DNA of 64,000 nt from Sphingomonadales bacterium UBA2369 (GTDB lineage Bacteria; Pseudomonadota; Alphaproteobacteria; Sphingomonadales; Sphingomonadaceae). This document shows positions 1-8,225 of this stretch, one piece after another. Positions within the stretch are counted from its first letter, which is position 1. Each line of letters starts with the position of its first letter. The notes under the pieces are model-generated. The model had not been told where the DNA came from and did not search any database. It saw only the letters and a list, made by a program, of their open reading frames with translations. The stretch lies in assembly GCA_002344055.1 (NCBI GenBank), contig DDTH01000011.1, positions 125,054 through 189,053 on the forward strand. The letters run 5' to 3'. Made by a program: the position numbers and the translations under genes.

Positions 1-26
1 CCTCCCCGTTCCGGGGAGGATTTTTG
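1..26 (+). terminator. Hairpin plus T-run at the left edge, probably the end of a dispersed repeat
   Basis: CCTCCCC (1-7) pairs with GGGGAGG (13-19) around a 5-nt loop and is followed by ATTTTT, which fits a rho-independent terminator for a rightward gene outside the window. The same hairpin closes the palindromic repeat at 34755-34884, so this may be the right end of another copy cut by the window edge. Confidence 0.6.
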
Positions 27-33
27 GATGTCA

Positions 34-261
34 TCACCTCTTATAATGCCGCTTCGTGCTGGCCGGATATTTCTCCAGCGCCTCGCCGACCCGCATCGGG
101 CGTTCCAGAAGGTCGCCGCCGCAATTGGGGCAGCGCTCGTCCAGCCGGTCCGCGCAGGCCGCGCAGAAGGTGCATTCCAGCGAGCAGATGAAGGCGTCAT
201 ACTGGTCGGGCGGCAAATCACGGCCGCATTTTTCGCAATCGGGGCGCATCTCAAGCATCAA
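34..261 (-). CDS. DUF1272 domain protein, small zinc-binding protein
   Basis: A 75-residue protein with cysteine pairs typical of a treble-clef or zinc-ribbon fold: CEKCG near residue 10, then [11 protein letters not shown] near 26-36 and CPNCG near 44. This arrangement and length match the DUF1272 family. Its function is not established; it probably binds one or two zinc ions. The ATG overlaps the glmM stop by four bases (258-261), so the two are probably translated together. The protein is not exported and has no membrane segment. Confidence 0.85.
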   Translation of the reverse strand: MMLEMRPDCEKCGRDLPPDQYDAFICSLECTFCAACADRLDERCPNCGGDLLERPMRVGEALEKYPASTKRHYKR

Positions 262-1589
262 TTCTTCTCCACAGCGGCGCAGATGTCGTCGACGACCTCA
301 CGCACCAGATTCTCGTCCTCGCCCTCGGCCATCACCCGCACGACCGGCTCGGTGCCGGATTTGCGGATGACCAGGCGGCCCGTTCCGGCCAGCCGTGCCT
401 CGCCGGCGGCGATCGCGGCCTTCACGTCGTCGCGCTCCAGCGGCTTGCCCTTGAAGCGGACATTCTTCAGCAATTGCGGCAGCGGCTCGAAACGCCGCAG
501 CAACTCGCTCGCCGGCTTGCCCGCCTCGACCAATTCGGCCAGCACCTGCAGGCCCGCGACCAGCCCGTCGCCGGTCGTGCCATAATCGCTCAGGATGATG
601 TGGCCCGACTGCTCGCCGCCGACATTGAAGCCCTTGGCGCGCATCGCCTCCAGCACATAGCGGTCGCCGACCTTGGTGCGTTCGAGCGTCAGACCCTGCG
701 CCTCGAAATGCCGCTCCAGCCCCAGGTTCGACATCACCGTCGCGACCACGCCGCCGCCGCGCAGCTGTCCGCGCCGGTGCCAGGACGAGCCGATCAGCGC
801 CATCAGCTGGTCGCCGTCGATCTTCGTACCCTTCTCATCCACCACGATCAGCCGGTCGGCATCGCCGTCCAGCGCGAGGCCGATATGCGCGCCGCTGTCC
901 ACCACCGCGCGGCTGAGCGCCGCCGTGTCGGTCGAGCCGCAGCCTTCATTGATGTTGGTGCCGTTGGGCGCGATGCCGAGCGCCACCACCTCCGCGCCCA
1001 ATTCCCACAAGGCCGAGGGCGCGACCTGATAGGCGGCGCCATTGGCGCAATCGACCACCACCTTCAGCCCGTCGAGCCGCAAATGCTCCGGGAAAGTGGT
1101 CTTGGCGGCATGGATGTAGCGGCCGCGCGCATCCTCGATCTTGCGCGAACGGCCGATCTGCTCGGCGGGGACCAGGCGCGGCTCCTCGTCCAGCAGCCGC
1201 TCGATCTCCGCCTCGTCCGCGTCGGACAATTTGTAGCCGTCGGGGCCGAACAATTTGATGCCATTGTCGGCGAACTTGTTGTGGCTGGCCGAGATCATCA
1301 CGCCGATGTCGGCGCGCATCGAGCGGGTGAGCATCGCCACGGCGGGCGTGGGCACCGGCCCGACCATCACCACGTCCATGCCGACGCTGGTGAAGCCGGA
1401 AATGAGCGCCGTTTCCATCATGTAGCCGCTGAGCCGCGTATCCTTGCCGATCACCACCCGATGGCGGTGATCGCCACGCAGGAAATGCGCGCCCGCCGCC
1501 TGCCCGACCTTCTGGGCCATCGCCGCGGTCATCGGCATTTCGTTGGTGCGGCCGCGGATGCCATCCGTGCCGAAGAACTTACGCGACAT
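258..1589 (-). CDS. glmM: Phosphoglucosamine mutase
   Basis: Interconverts glucosamine-6-phosphate and glucosamine-1-phosphate on the cytosolic route to UDP-GlcNAc, for peptidoglycan and LPS. The 443-aa length is normal for GlmM. Visible motifs are the N-terminal [10 protein letters not shown], the catalytic phosphoserine loop SASHN at about residues 100-104, the metal-binding DGDADR near residue 245, and the sugar-phosphate loop RKSGTEP near the C-terminus. I chose ATG at 1589 over the in-frame GTG at 1595 because GGGGAG lies about six bases upstream of the ATG. It is followed by the DUF1272 gene with a four-base overlap. Confidence 0.96.
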   Translation of the reverse strand: MSRKFFGTDGIRGRTNEMPMTAAMAQKVGQAAGAHFLRGDHRHRVVIGKDTRLSGYMMETALISGFTSVGMDVVMVGPVPTPAVAMLTRSMRADIGVMISASHNKFADNGIKLFGPDGYKLSDADEAEIERLLDEEPRLVPAEQIGRSRKIEDARGRYIHAAKTTFPEHLRLDGLKVVVDCANGAAYQVAPSALWELGAEVVALGIAPNGTNINEGCGSTDTAALSRAVVDSGAHIGLALDGDADRLIVVDEKGTKIDGDQLMALIGSSWHRRGQLRGGGVVATVMSNLGLERHFEAQGLTLERTKVGDRYVLEAMRAKGFNVGGEQSGHIILSDYGTTGDGLVAGLQVLAELVEAGKPASELLRRFEPLPQLLKNVRFKGKPLERDDVKAAIAAGEARLAGTGRLVIRKSGTEPVVRVMAEGEDENLVREVVDDICAAVEKN

Positions 1590-1663
1590 GCTCACTCCCC
1601 ATGTTCGGGGCGCGATAGCAAAGGGCCTTCAGCTTTACAAAGTGTCGCGGCGGCGCGGCCTGC

Positions 1664-2761
1664 TCACTCGCAGGTCATCGTCGGCCGATAGACCTGCATC
1701 GCATTGGTACCGGAATTGCCGCCCAGGGTAATGCCGCCGCCGGGCAGGAAGATGCGGCCGCCGATCACCGCGCTGCCCTTCAGACCGTGCATGGCGATCG
1801 GCAGGTCCGGCAATTGCGTCCAGCGGTCGGTGCGCGGATCGTAGCCGTAGGTGCTGGGCGTGAGGCCCAGCACGTGCGTCCGCTCGCCCTCGCCGCCGAA
1901 GACGAACATGCAGCCGGCGTGGGCCGCGCCGGTGACGCCGCCGCGCGGTGCGGGCAGGGAGGCGCCGCGGCTCCAGCGGCGAGTGGCCGGATCGTAGATT
2001 TCCAGAATGTCGGTCCGTTCGGCGCTGGCGCCCGGGCCGAAGCGGCCGCCCGCGACGTAAATCTTGCCGCCGATCGCGACCATGGCGAGGTGGTTGCGCT
2101 GGGTCGGCATGTCCGGCAGCCGCTCCCAGCTGTCGGTCGCCGGGTCATAGACCTCAAACGCCGCGCCGCCCGGCGGACGGCCGCCCGCGACGTAGATCTT
2201 GCCGTCGATCACCGCCTTGCCGCCGCCGCTGCGCGCGGTCGGCATCGGCGCGCGCGGCACCCAGCCGCCCACGGCGGGATCGTGCATCCAGACGTCCGCA
2301 ATATAACGGTGCGGCCGCCCGCTGCTCGCGCCTTCAAGCTCGCCGCCGATCAGATAGACTTTGCCGCCGACCGCGGCGAGGTGGGTGTGGTGGATCGGCT
2401 GGGGCAGGGTCGGGCCGAGCGACCAGCGGCTGGCGACCGGATCGTAGATCTGCACGAGGTTGGAGGGCAGCCGCCCGGGCGGGTAGCCGCCGGCCACCCA
2501 GATCCTGCCTTCCACCTCGGCGACCGCATGCTCGGAGCGGGCCAACGGCATCGCCAGGCCGAGGCCCCAGCCGTCGAATTCGCGGATGGCGCTGACCGGC
2601 GCGCCCTGGCTGGCGCGGTCGTTCCAGGTCTCCCGAAGCTCGCCCGCCTCGACCGGTGTGGACTTGTTGGGTGGTGGAGGCGGAGCGTTGACGGAAGGTT
2701 GCTGCGCCACCGCCGCCGTCGCGATCAGCAGCCCCGCCGCTGCCGGCCATCCACGCTTCAT
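1664..2761 (-). CDS. Exported kelch-repeat beta-propeller protein
   Basis: 365 residues with an N-terminal signal peptide (hydrophobic stretch to about residue 18, cleavage near AVA-QQ) and a short Pro-rich linker. Five to six kelch-type blades follow, each with a GG doublet and a downstream Tyr-Asp-Pro..Trp pattern (for example IWVAGG, VYLIGG, IYVAGG, MFVFGG). It is therefore probably a periplasmic six-bladed propeller. Kelch propellers usually bind proteins or glycans, and the ligand cannot be read here. GGGAGG lies six bases before the ATG. The next gene, at 2953, is divergent. Confidence 0.85.
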   Translation of the reverse strand: MKRGWPAAAGLLIATAAVAQQPSVNAPPPPPNKSTPVEAGELRETWNDRASQGAPVSAIREFDGWGLGLAMPLARSEHAVAEVEGRIWVAGGYPPGRLPSNLVQIYDPVASRWSLGPTLPQPIHHTHLAAVGGKVYLIGGELEGASSGRPHRYIADVWMHDPAVGGWVPRAPMPTARSGGGKAVIDGKIYVAGGRPPGGAAFEVYDPATDSWERLPDMPTQRNHLAMVAIGGKIYVAGGRFGPGASAERTDILEIYDPATRRWSRGASLPAPRGGVTGAAHAGCMFVFGGEGERTHVLGLTPSTYGYDPRTDRWTQLPDLPIAMHGLKGSAVIGGRIFLPGGGITLGGNSGTNAMQVYRPTMTCE

Positions 2762-2952
2762 ACACGCCTCCCGGATCTGGATCTGACCGGGCCACTCTTA
2801 CCGCGCCGTGCCGCGTCGCCAACGCTGGAAAGTGTCGCAAGACGTCGCCTTGGCATTGTCGCGGAACTGATCGCACCGCGCCGCACCGGATGGAATTTCG
2901 GATGCGCGGTTTCTCCACGACAGTTAAGCAGTGGCAGACAGAGGGAAAATCC

Positions 2953-3945
2953 ATGCTGCACAGTCTGCTGATGACCGTTTCGCTGGCCAGCGCCATGCCC
3001 GCCTCGGGCGAGGCGCCGACCATGCGTCCAATACCGCCGGTCACGTCGGCCGCGGACGCGGCTGAAGAACGGGTCGCTATCCCGTTTAATCCGCCGCTCG
3101 GCCAGCCGATCGTCTACCGTCACCGGAAGGCGACCACGCGCAGCGGCCAGGAGATGAGCGTGTGGATGGACTATCGTTACACCTTCAGCCGCGACGGCGA
3201 CGGCTTCCTGATGCTGGTCGAGCCGATCGATTTTGGCGTCGATGTGCCGCGTCTGCCGACGGCGGAGGCCCGCCAGGCGTTCCGGCGCATGCTCGACAGG
3301 GCGCTGCTGCCCTTCACGGTGCGCCTGTCGGCCGACGCGATCATCGACCATCTGATCGATGCGGAGGCGGTTTGGGAACGCGTGGTCGATCGGAGCATGG
3401 AACTCGTAGCCCAGACCGAGCGGGAGAGCGATTCCGAGGCTCTGGCTTTCGCGCGGCAGACGATGCTGGATCTGCCAACCGTTAGCCGCCTAACCCTGCT
3501 GATGCAGCAGACGTCCCCGATCCTCGAACTGGCCGCAACGGACTTCAGCCGGGAGCAGCCAGATGCAGTCGCCTTCACCTTCGACGCACCGTTCGGCGGG
3601 ACGATCGAACAGCAGGCGACGGTAACGATCACCGACGTCCGTGCCGATACCGTCTTCTATGAGATTGCCGCGTCAGTGCCGGGCGAGCAAATGCTCGCCC
3701 AGATTTCAAACTTTATCGAACGCGTGCCGTTGAACGGCCGCGGCCAGAACACGCCGGAAGGCCGGGCCCAGGCGTTGCGCGAGTTCCGTGACGCCGAAAT
3801 GCGGATGGAGGCCGAGAGCCGTTACGAGGTGGACCGGACCACCGGGCTGAGCCGCCGCTACACCGTCGAACAACGGGTCAGCATCCGCAGCGGAAGCAAC
3901 AATGTGGTGCAACGGCAGACGCTGAGCGGGGAGCGCAGAAACTAG
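2953..3945 (+). CDS. Unknown exported protein
   Basis: I do not recognise a family. The 330-residue product begins with a plausible signal peptide ([21 protein letters not shown]). The rest is soluble, rich in Thr, Glu and Arg, with an extended beta-like C-terminal half. I chose ATG at 2953 because GAGGG (2941-2945) is seven bases upstream and the signal peptide starts there; an upstream in-frame ATG at 2890 would bury it behind 21 polar residues. It diverges from the kelch gene, with about 190 bp between the two starts that should hold both promoters. The stop is followed by the rplM promoter region. Confidence 0.75.
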   Translation: MLHSLLMTVSLASAMPASGEAPTMRPIPPVTSAADAAEERVAIPFNPPLGQPIVYRHRKATTRSGQEMSVWMDYRYTFSRDGDGFLMLVEPIDFGVDVPRLPTAEARQAFRRMLDRALLPFTVRLSADAIIDHLIDAEAVWERVVDRSMELVAQTERESDSEALAFARQTMLDLPTVSRLTLLMQQTSPILELAATDFSREQPDAVAFTFDAPFGGTIEQQATVTITDVRADTVFYEIAASVPGEQMLAQISNFIERVPLNGRGQNTPEGRAQALREFRDAEMRMEAESRYEVDRTTGLSRRYTVEQRVSIRSGSNNVVQRQTLSGERRN

Positions 3946-3982
3946 AGGTATCATTTTACCTCACGCGAAACCCGCGGATTTG

Positions 3983-4011
3983 TTGACTTTGCGGGCCTTC
4001 GCTGCCATTTG
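3983..4011 (+). promoter_or_regulatory. Candidate promoter of rplM-rpsI
   Basis: TTGACT at 3983-3988 is a good -35 hexamer about 100 bp before rplM. The expected -10 position (around 4005-4011, CATTTG) is a poor match, so only the -35 supports the call. Confidence 0.35.
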
Positions 4012-4084
4012 GCCGCCCGCAGCGCCGCTCCGCGCCCTTCCCGGCACGAGCGGCGTATCCGTTTATTCGAAAGGTCATGAGCCC

Positions 4085-4564
4085 ATGAAGGCGCTCCTCA
4101 AGACCACCAAGTCGGCCAAGCCGGCCGAGGTGGAAAAGAAGTGGCATCTGATCGACGCCGACGGTCTCGTCGTCGGCCGTCTCGCCAGCATCGTCGCCAA
4201 CATCCTGCGCGGCAAGCACAAGCCGAGCTTCACCCCGCATGTCGATTGCGGCGATCATGTCGTCATCATCAATGCCGACAAGGTGCGCTTCACCGGCAAG
4301 AAGCTGCAGGACAAGATCTACTACAAGCATACCGGTTATGCCGGTGGCCTGAAGGAGACTCCGGCCGGCAAGATCCTGGAAGGCCGCTTTCCGGAGCGCA
4401 TCCTGGAGAAGGCCGTCGAGCGCATGATCCCGCGCGGGCCGCTGGGCCGCGACCAGATGCGCGCTCTGCACCTGTATAACGGCACCGAGCATCCGCACGG
4501 CGGCCAGAACCCCGAAGTCCTCGACGTCGCGTCGATGAACCGCAAGAACAAGGTGGGCGCATAA
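4085..4564 (+). CDS. rplM: 50S ribosomal protein L13
   Basis: 159 residues with the L13 signatures [16 protein letters not shown] near residues 20-35, RGKHKP near 43, and [12 protein letters not shown] near 119. It is an early-assembly large-subunit protein bound to 23S rRNA. I chose ATG at 4085, where the conserved protein begins, with AAGG about ten bases upstream; the open frame extends further upstream without L13 similarity. A three-codon ORF (ATG at 4077) overlaps the start region and is probably meaningless. The stop TAA shares one base with the rpsI ATG (TAATG), the usual rplM-rpsI pairing. Confidence 0.97.
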   Translation: MKALLKTTKSAKPAEVEKKWHLIDADGLVVGRLASIVANILRGKHKPSFTPHVDCGDHVVIINADKVRFTGKKLQDKIYYKHTGYAGGLKETPAGKILEGRFPERILEKAVERMIPRGPLGRDQMRALHLYNGTEHPHGGQNPEVLDVASMNRKNKVGA

Positions 4565-5172
4565 TGGCCGACAATCGCCAGTCCCTTTCCGATCTGGGCG
4601 ACCTGACCAAGGCCGCCGCCGCTGCTCCGGCGCCCGCCGCCGAGGCCGCTGCGCCTGCCGGTGACGCCGAAGCGAATGAGGGTGCGCCGGCCCGCCGTGG
4701 CCGCGAGGAAGATCCGAACCCGAACGGCGTCGCCACCCAGGGTCCGCAGATCGCCGCCGTGCTGCGCGAGCAGGAGCTGGACGCGCAGGGCCGCGCCTAT
4801 GCCACCGGCCGCCGCAAGGACGCCGTCGCCCGCGTCTGGCTGAAGCCGGGCAGCGGCAAGATCACGGTCAATGGCCGGGATCAGGAAGTCTATTTCGCCC
4901 GCCCGACTTTGCGCCTGGTGATCAACCAGCCGTTCGGCATTTCCGAGCGCGAAGGCCAATATGACGTGATCGCGACCGTGCATGGCGGCGGTCTTTCGGG
5001 CCAGGCCGGCGCGGTGAAGCATGGCATCGCCCAGGCGCTGTCCAAGTACGAGCCGACCCTGCGCACCACGGTGAAGCAGGCCGGCTTCCTGACCCGCGAT
5101 CCGCGCGTCGTCGAGCGCAAGAAATATGGCCGCGCCAAGGCGCGCCGTAGCTTCCAGTTCTCGAAGCGCTAA
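4564..5172 (+). CDS. rpsI: 30S ribosomal protein S9, with Ala-rich N-terminal extension
   Basis: The last ~130 residues are canonical S9: [18 protein letters not shown], then [21 protein letters not shown], ending in the conserved FSKR tail that reaches the P-site tRNA. Before it lies an Ala/Glu/Pro-rich extension of about 70 residues that E. coli S9 lacks. The extension looks disordered, and I believe sphingomonad S9 proteins commonly carry something similar. The start overlaps the rplM stop by one base. A terminator follows at 5198. Confidence 0.96.
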   Translation: MADNRQSLSDLGDLTKAAAAAPAPAAEAAAPAGDAEANEGAPARRGREEDPNPNGVATQGPQIAAVLREQELDAQGRAYATGRRKDAVARVWLKPGSGKITVNGRDQEVYFARPTLRLVINQPFGISEREGQYDVIATVHGGGLSGQAGAVKHGIAQALSKYEPTLRTTVKQAGFLTRDPRVVERKKYGRAKARRSFQFSKR

Positions 5173-5197
5173 GCATTTCAGACCTCAAAGTGCGAAA

Positions 5198-5226
5198 GGG
5201 CGGTCCGGCAACGGGCCGCCCTTTTT
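5198..5226. terminator. Terminator between rpsI and the convergent oxidoreductase gene
   Basis: GGGCGGTCCG (5198-5207) pairs with CGGGCCGCCC (5212-5221) with one wobble pair and a 4-nt loop, and TTTTT follows on the plus strand. It ends the rplM-rpsI transcript and may also serve the convergent gene ending at 5239. Confidence 0.85.
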
Positions 5227-5238
5227 CGTTGCGCGGGG

Positions 5239-6744
5239 TCAGTGCAGGAGGCGGGCGTCGGCCAGGCCGCGATGCCGGGGCTGGCGCTCGGCCGGCGGCG
5301 GCGCGCCGACGATGCACGCCAGCGCGCCTTCGATCCGGGGGTGATCGAAGCGGAAGCCGTGGAACACCGCCTTGACCGGCAGCACGCGCTGGCTGGCGAG
5401 GAACAATTCCTCCGCGAAGTCGCCCAGCGCGAGCCGCAGCGGCGCAGCCGGCAGAGGCATGAAGGCCGGGCGGCGGAGCGCGGCGCCGAGCGCGGCCGCG
5501 AAAGCGGCGTTGCGGACGGGGTTCGGCGCGGCCGCGTTGACCACGCCCTCAAGCTCCCGCTCCTCGATCGCGAAGGCGATCAGGCGGACCAGATCGTCCC
5601 GGTGAATCCAGCTGAGCCATTGCCGCCCGTTGCCGATGCGGCCGCCCAGCCCCGCCTCGAAGGGCAGCAGCAGATTGGCGAGGAAGCCGCCCGCGCTCGC
5701 CAGCACCAGGCCGATCCGCAGCCGCACGACGCGCAGGCCCAGTTCCGCATGCCGCACCGCCTCGGCCTCCCAGGCGGCGCAGATGCCGGCGCAAAAGCCA
5801 TCGCCCTGTTCGCCCCCTTCATCCAGCACCGTGTCGCCGCCATTGCCGTAATAGCCGATCGCACTGGCGCTGATCAGCACCTTCGGCCGCTTGCTCAGCC
5901 GCTTGCACAAAGCGTGAAGCGCGCGGGTCGTGTCGATGCGGCTCGCGAGGATCGCTTCGCGGCGGCGGCGGGTCCACAGGCCGCTCGCAATCCCCTCCCC
6001 CGCCAGATTGACGATCGCGTCGATCCGGTCGCTGTTCGCGATCTGGCCAAGATCGGTGACGATGCGCAAAGGCGCGGGCAAATGGCGGGCATGGGCCGGG
6101 TCGCGCGTAAGGACAGTCACGTCATGGCCCGCGCCGGTCAGGGCGGCGATCAGACGAGTGCCGACCAGGCCGGTGCCCCCGGTCACCAGGATCGAGCGCC
6201 GGCCCGACAGCGCGGCGGCCAGCGGCGCGGCGTCGCGCTCCGCGATCCGGACGCTGCGGCCGGCCGCAACCAGATCGCGCAATCCGGCAATCGCGACGCC
6301 AATGGCCGCGAGGGTGAAGGCGATCGAGAAGAAGCCGTTCCACGCAGGGGGCAAGGCCGCCGGGCGGGAGGCCGCTTGCCACAGGATCGGCATGAGCAAA
6401 GCCAGAATCAGGCCGTAATTCAAGGCGAGCAAGGTGTGCGTCACCCGCTCGGTCGCGGGCAGGAGCCGGCTGCGATCCTCCTCCACGAAATCCCAAAGGG
6501 TGATCACGACCTCGATCGCGAGCAGGACGATCAGCAGAATTGCCCAGCCGCCCTGCGGGACGGTCCAGGCGAGCGCGAGGAAGACGATCGCATAGATGAA
6601 GTTCCGCACCCCGTGCAGCCGCAGTTCCGCCGCCTGGCTCGGGCGCCAGGCAAGCCGCTGGGTGAGCTCATGGTGATAGAGCGTGTCGAACGCGCCCATC
6701 GCGATCTGCGCGACGAGCAGCCAGCCGAGCCAGAGGTCGATCAT
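5239..6744 (-). CDS. Membrane-anchored TIGR01777-type NAD-dependent epimerase/oxidoreductase
   Basis: A 501-residue fusion. Residues 1-155 contain about four hydrophobic segments and look like a small integral membrane domain. From about 183 the protein is an extended short-chain dehydrogenase, with Rossmann motif TGGTGLVG at 188-195, SASAIGYYGN near 295, and the C-terminal DUF1731-like end usual in the TIGR01777 (YfcH) family. The substrate is unknown. ATG at 6744 overlaps the stop of the DUF4166 gene by four bases. The open frame runs on upstream, but that part is the shadow of DUF4166. It is the last gene of the 8082-5239 operon. Confidence 0.85.
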   Translation of the reverse strand: MIDLWLGWLLVAQIAMGAFDTLYHHELTQRLAWRPSQAAELRLHGVRNFIYAIVFLALAWTVPQGGWAILLIVLLAIEVVITLWDFVEEDRSRLLPATERVTHTLLALNYGLILALLMPILWQAASRPAALPPAWNGFFSIAFTLAAIGVAIAGLRDLVAAGRSVRIAERDAAPLAAALSGRRSILVTGGTGLVGTRLIAALTGAGHDVTVLTRDPAHARHLPAPLRIVTDLGQIANSDRIDAIVNLAGEGIASGLWTRRRREAILASRIDTTRALHALCKRLSKRPKVLISASAIGYYGNGGDTVLDEGGEQGDGFCAGICAAWEAEAVRHAELGLRVVRLRIGLVLASAGGFLANLLLPFEAGLGGRIGNGRQWLSWIHRDDLVRLIAFAIEERELEGVVNAAAPNPVRNAAFAAALGAALRRPAFMPLPAAPLRLALGDFAEELFLASQRVLPVKAVFHGFRFDHPRIEGALACIVGAPPPAERQPRHRGLADARLLH

Positions 6745-7436
6745 GAAACGGCTCCTTCTTCGGGGTCCTGGAAGATCACGAGCTGGTGAATCAGCTCGCC
6801 CGCGAACCGGTGCGTGAGATCGAGCAGGAAGACGAAGCGGCCGCCGCCGCAGTCGATGTGGCCGATGGCGAGCCTGCCGGGCGCCAGCCAGCGCGGGAAG
6901 CGCAGCCGCAGCCGGCCGAGCCGCAGGAAATAATGGTCGCTGAGGAACCAGAGGATGCCGCTTTCGACCTCGGCGCGGAGGGCAATCCCGAAGCCGAGGC
7001 CCAGATATTCCTCCATGCCGGTCGGCCCGGCAAAGCGCTTGGCGCTGAAAATGACCTGCGGGAAGCCGCGCCGCCGGCCATATTGGCGAGTCCAGAATTG
7101 GCCGCCGCCGGCGACATCTTCGGTCACAGACACGCAGGCCGGGACGCCGGTATCGCGGTTGAGCGGCAAGGGCGCGCCGACCAGGCGGGCGAGATTGGCG
7201 AAGAGCCGGCCGAGCCGGCTCATGCGGCATTCGGTGACTTCGCCGACATAGGCCACACAGGCGCCCGCCTTCACGCGGCGGCGAAAACGCTCGCGGACCG
7301 CGACGGGCAGGGCCTGCCAGCCCTCATCGCTCAGCATGCGGCGGAGCGGCTCGGCCATTTGGTCCGAGGGCAATGCAAGCGCTCGCCGCCAGCGTCGATA
7401 CTGCGTCCCTATCCCTCTCGCTGCCGTCATCTCCAT
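6741..7436 (-). CDS. DUF4166 domain protein
   Basis: 231 residues. The body matches what I know of DUF4166, a domain often found next to or fused with YfcH-like oxidoreductases: an early LPSDQMAEPLRRML and a later strand-rich part ending HRFAGELIHQLVIFQDPEEGA. There is no signal peptide or membrane helix, and no catalytic motif can be named. The ATG at 7436 has GGAG about nine bases upstream; the second Met at residue 3 and Met27 are alternatives. It is coupled to the downstream oxidoreductase by an ATGA overlap and lies 76 bp after the regulator gene. Confidence 0.8.
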   Translation of the reverse strand: MEMTAARGIGTQYRRWRRALALPSDQMAEPLRRMLSDEGWQALPVAVRERFRRRVKAGACVAYVGEVTECRMSRLGRLFANLARLVGAPLPLNRDTGVPACVSVTEDVAGGGQFWTRQYGRRRGFPQVIFSAKRFAGPTGMEEYLGLGFGIALRAEVESGILWFLSDHYFLRLGRLRLRFPRWLAPGRLAIGHIDCGGGRFVFLLDLTHRFAGELIHQLVIFQDPEEGAVS

Positions 7437-7512
7437 CTTCTTGTTCTCCGGCTAGTTCTGTAAGGAGAGAAATTACTATTCGTGCCTGTGCGGAGTGCGG
7501 GTCTGCTTTCGC

Positions 7513-8082
7513 CTATTGCGGGGTCTTGGTCCGTCCCAGCGGCAGGAAACTCAGGACCTTCCGGCCCATCTTGATCAGCATCATCAGCCGCGCAGGCGGG
7601 ATGGTGATCATCTCCTGGTGCCAGGCGTCCATCGTCGTCACGAAATCGTGCATCGCGTCGATCCGGCCGCGCGCGACCTTCGAAATACGCGGATCGCTTT
7701 CGGCCTCGGCCTTGCAGACCTTCAGCGCCGCCACGGCGGGATCGACTTCGCGCTCCTTGCGGCCCTGCGCGATGCGGGTGAGCATCTGCCACAGGTCTGT
7801 CTCCGCCTCGAAATGCTCGCGCCGGTCGCCCATCACCGGCACGCGCCGGATCAGCTTCCAGGTGAGCAATTCCTTCAGCGAGTTGGAAATGTTGCTGCGC
7901 GCGATGCCGAGCTTCTCACCAATCTCGTCGGCGTTCAGCGGCCGGTCCGACAGATAGAGCAAGGCATGGATCTGCGCGACCGAGCGGTTCACGCCCCATT
8001 GGCCGCCCATGTCGCCCCAATGCAGTACGAACTGCCGCACCGCGACCGGCAGCGAATCCTCTCTATCTGTTATTTCTGTCAT
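7513..8082 (-). CDS. GbsR/MarR-type winged-helix transcriptional regulator
   Basis: 189 residues. The winged helix spans about residues 35-100 (SVAQIHALLYLSDRPLNADEIGEKLGIARSN..), followed by long helices that should dimerise. The whole resembles the GbsR family rather than short MarR proteins. It opens an operon with DUF4166 and the membrane oxidoreductase, which it probably controls. Its start codon lies inside a perfect palindrome (8072-8091), which suggests negative autoregulation. The effector cannot be inferred. Confidence 0.85.
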   Translation of the reverse strand: MTEITDREDSLPVAVRQFVLHWGDMGGQWGVNRSVAQIHALLYLSDRPLNADEIGEKLGIARSNISNSLKELLTWKLIRRVPVMGDRREHFEAETDLWQMLTRIAQGRKEREVDPAVAALKVCKAEAESDPRISKVARGRIDAMHDFVTTMDAWHQEMITIPPARLMMLIKMGRKVLSFLPLGRTKTPQ

Positions 8083-8091
8083 AACAGAAAT
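8067..8091. promoter_or_regulatory. Two interleaved palindromes over the regulator start codon, probable operator
   Basis: ATTTCTGT-n4-ACAGAAAT (8072-8091) is a perfect 8-bp inverted repeat. A second, CTGTTAT-n7-ATAACAG (8067-8087), overlaps it. The ATG of the regulator (8080-8082, minus strand) sits in the centre. This AT-rich symmetry stands out in GC-rich DNA and fits a MarR/GbsR dimer site; the transcript could also fold there. Confidence 0.65.
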
Positions 8092-8225
8092 CTATGACGG
8101 CCGGACGCGTCCGTCAAGCGCCGACGCGCTCGACTCCGGTTTTTCGTTACGGCTCCGTCAGTTACGGCGATTCGGTTACCGGCGCGCTAGCCATTGCTTA
8201 ACCGGTGCGCGTGTAGCCAAAATGG

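Noticed and set aside
4077..4088. Three-codon ORF (ATG AGC CCA TGA) overlapping the rplM start as a regulatory leader peptide
   Set aside because: Too short to judge, weakly placed, and explained by chance.
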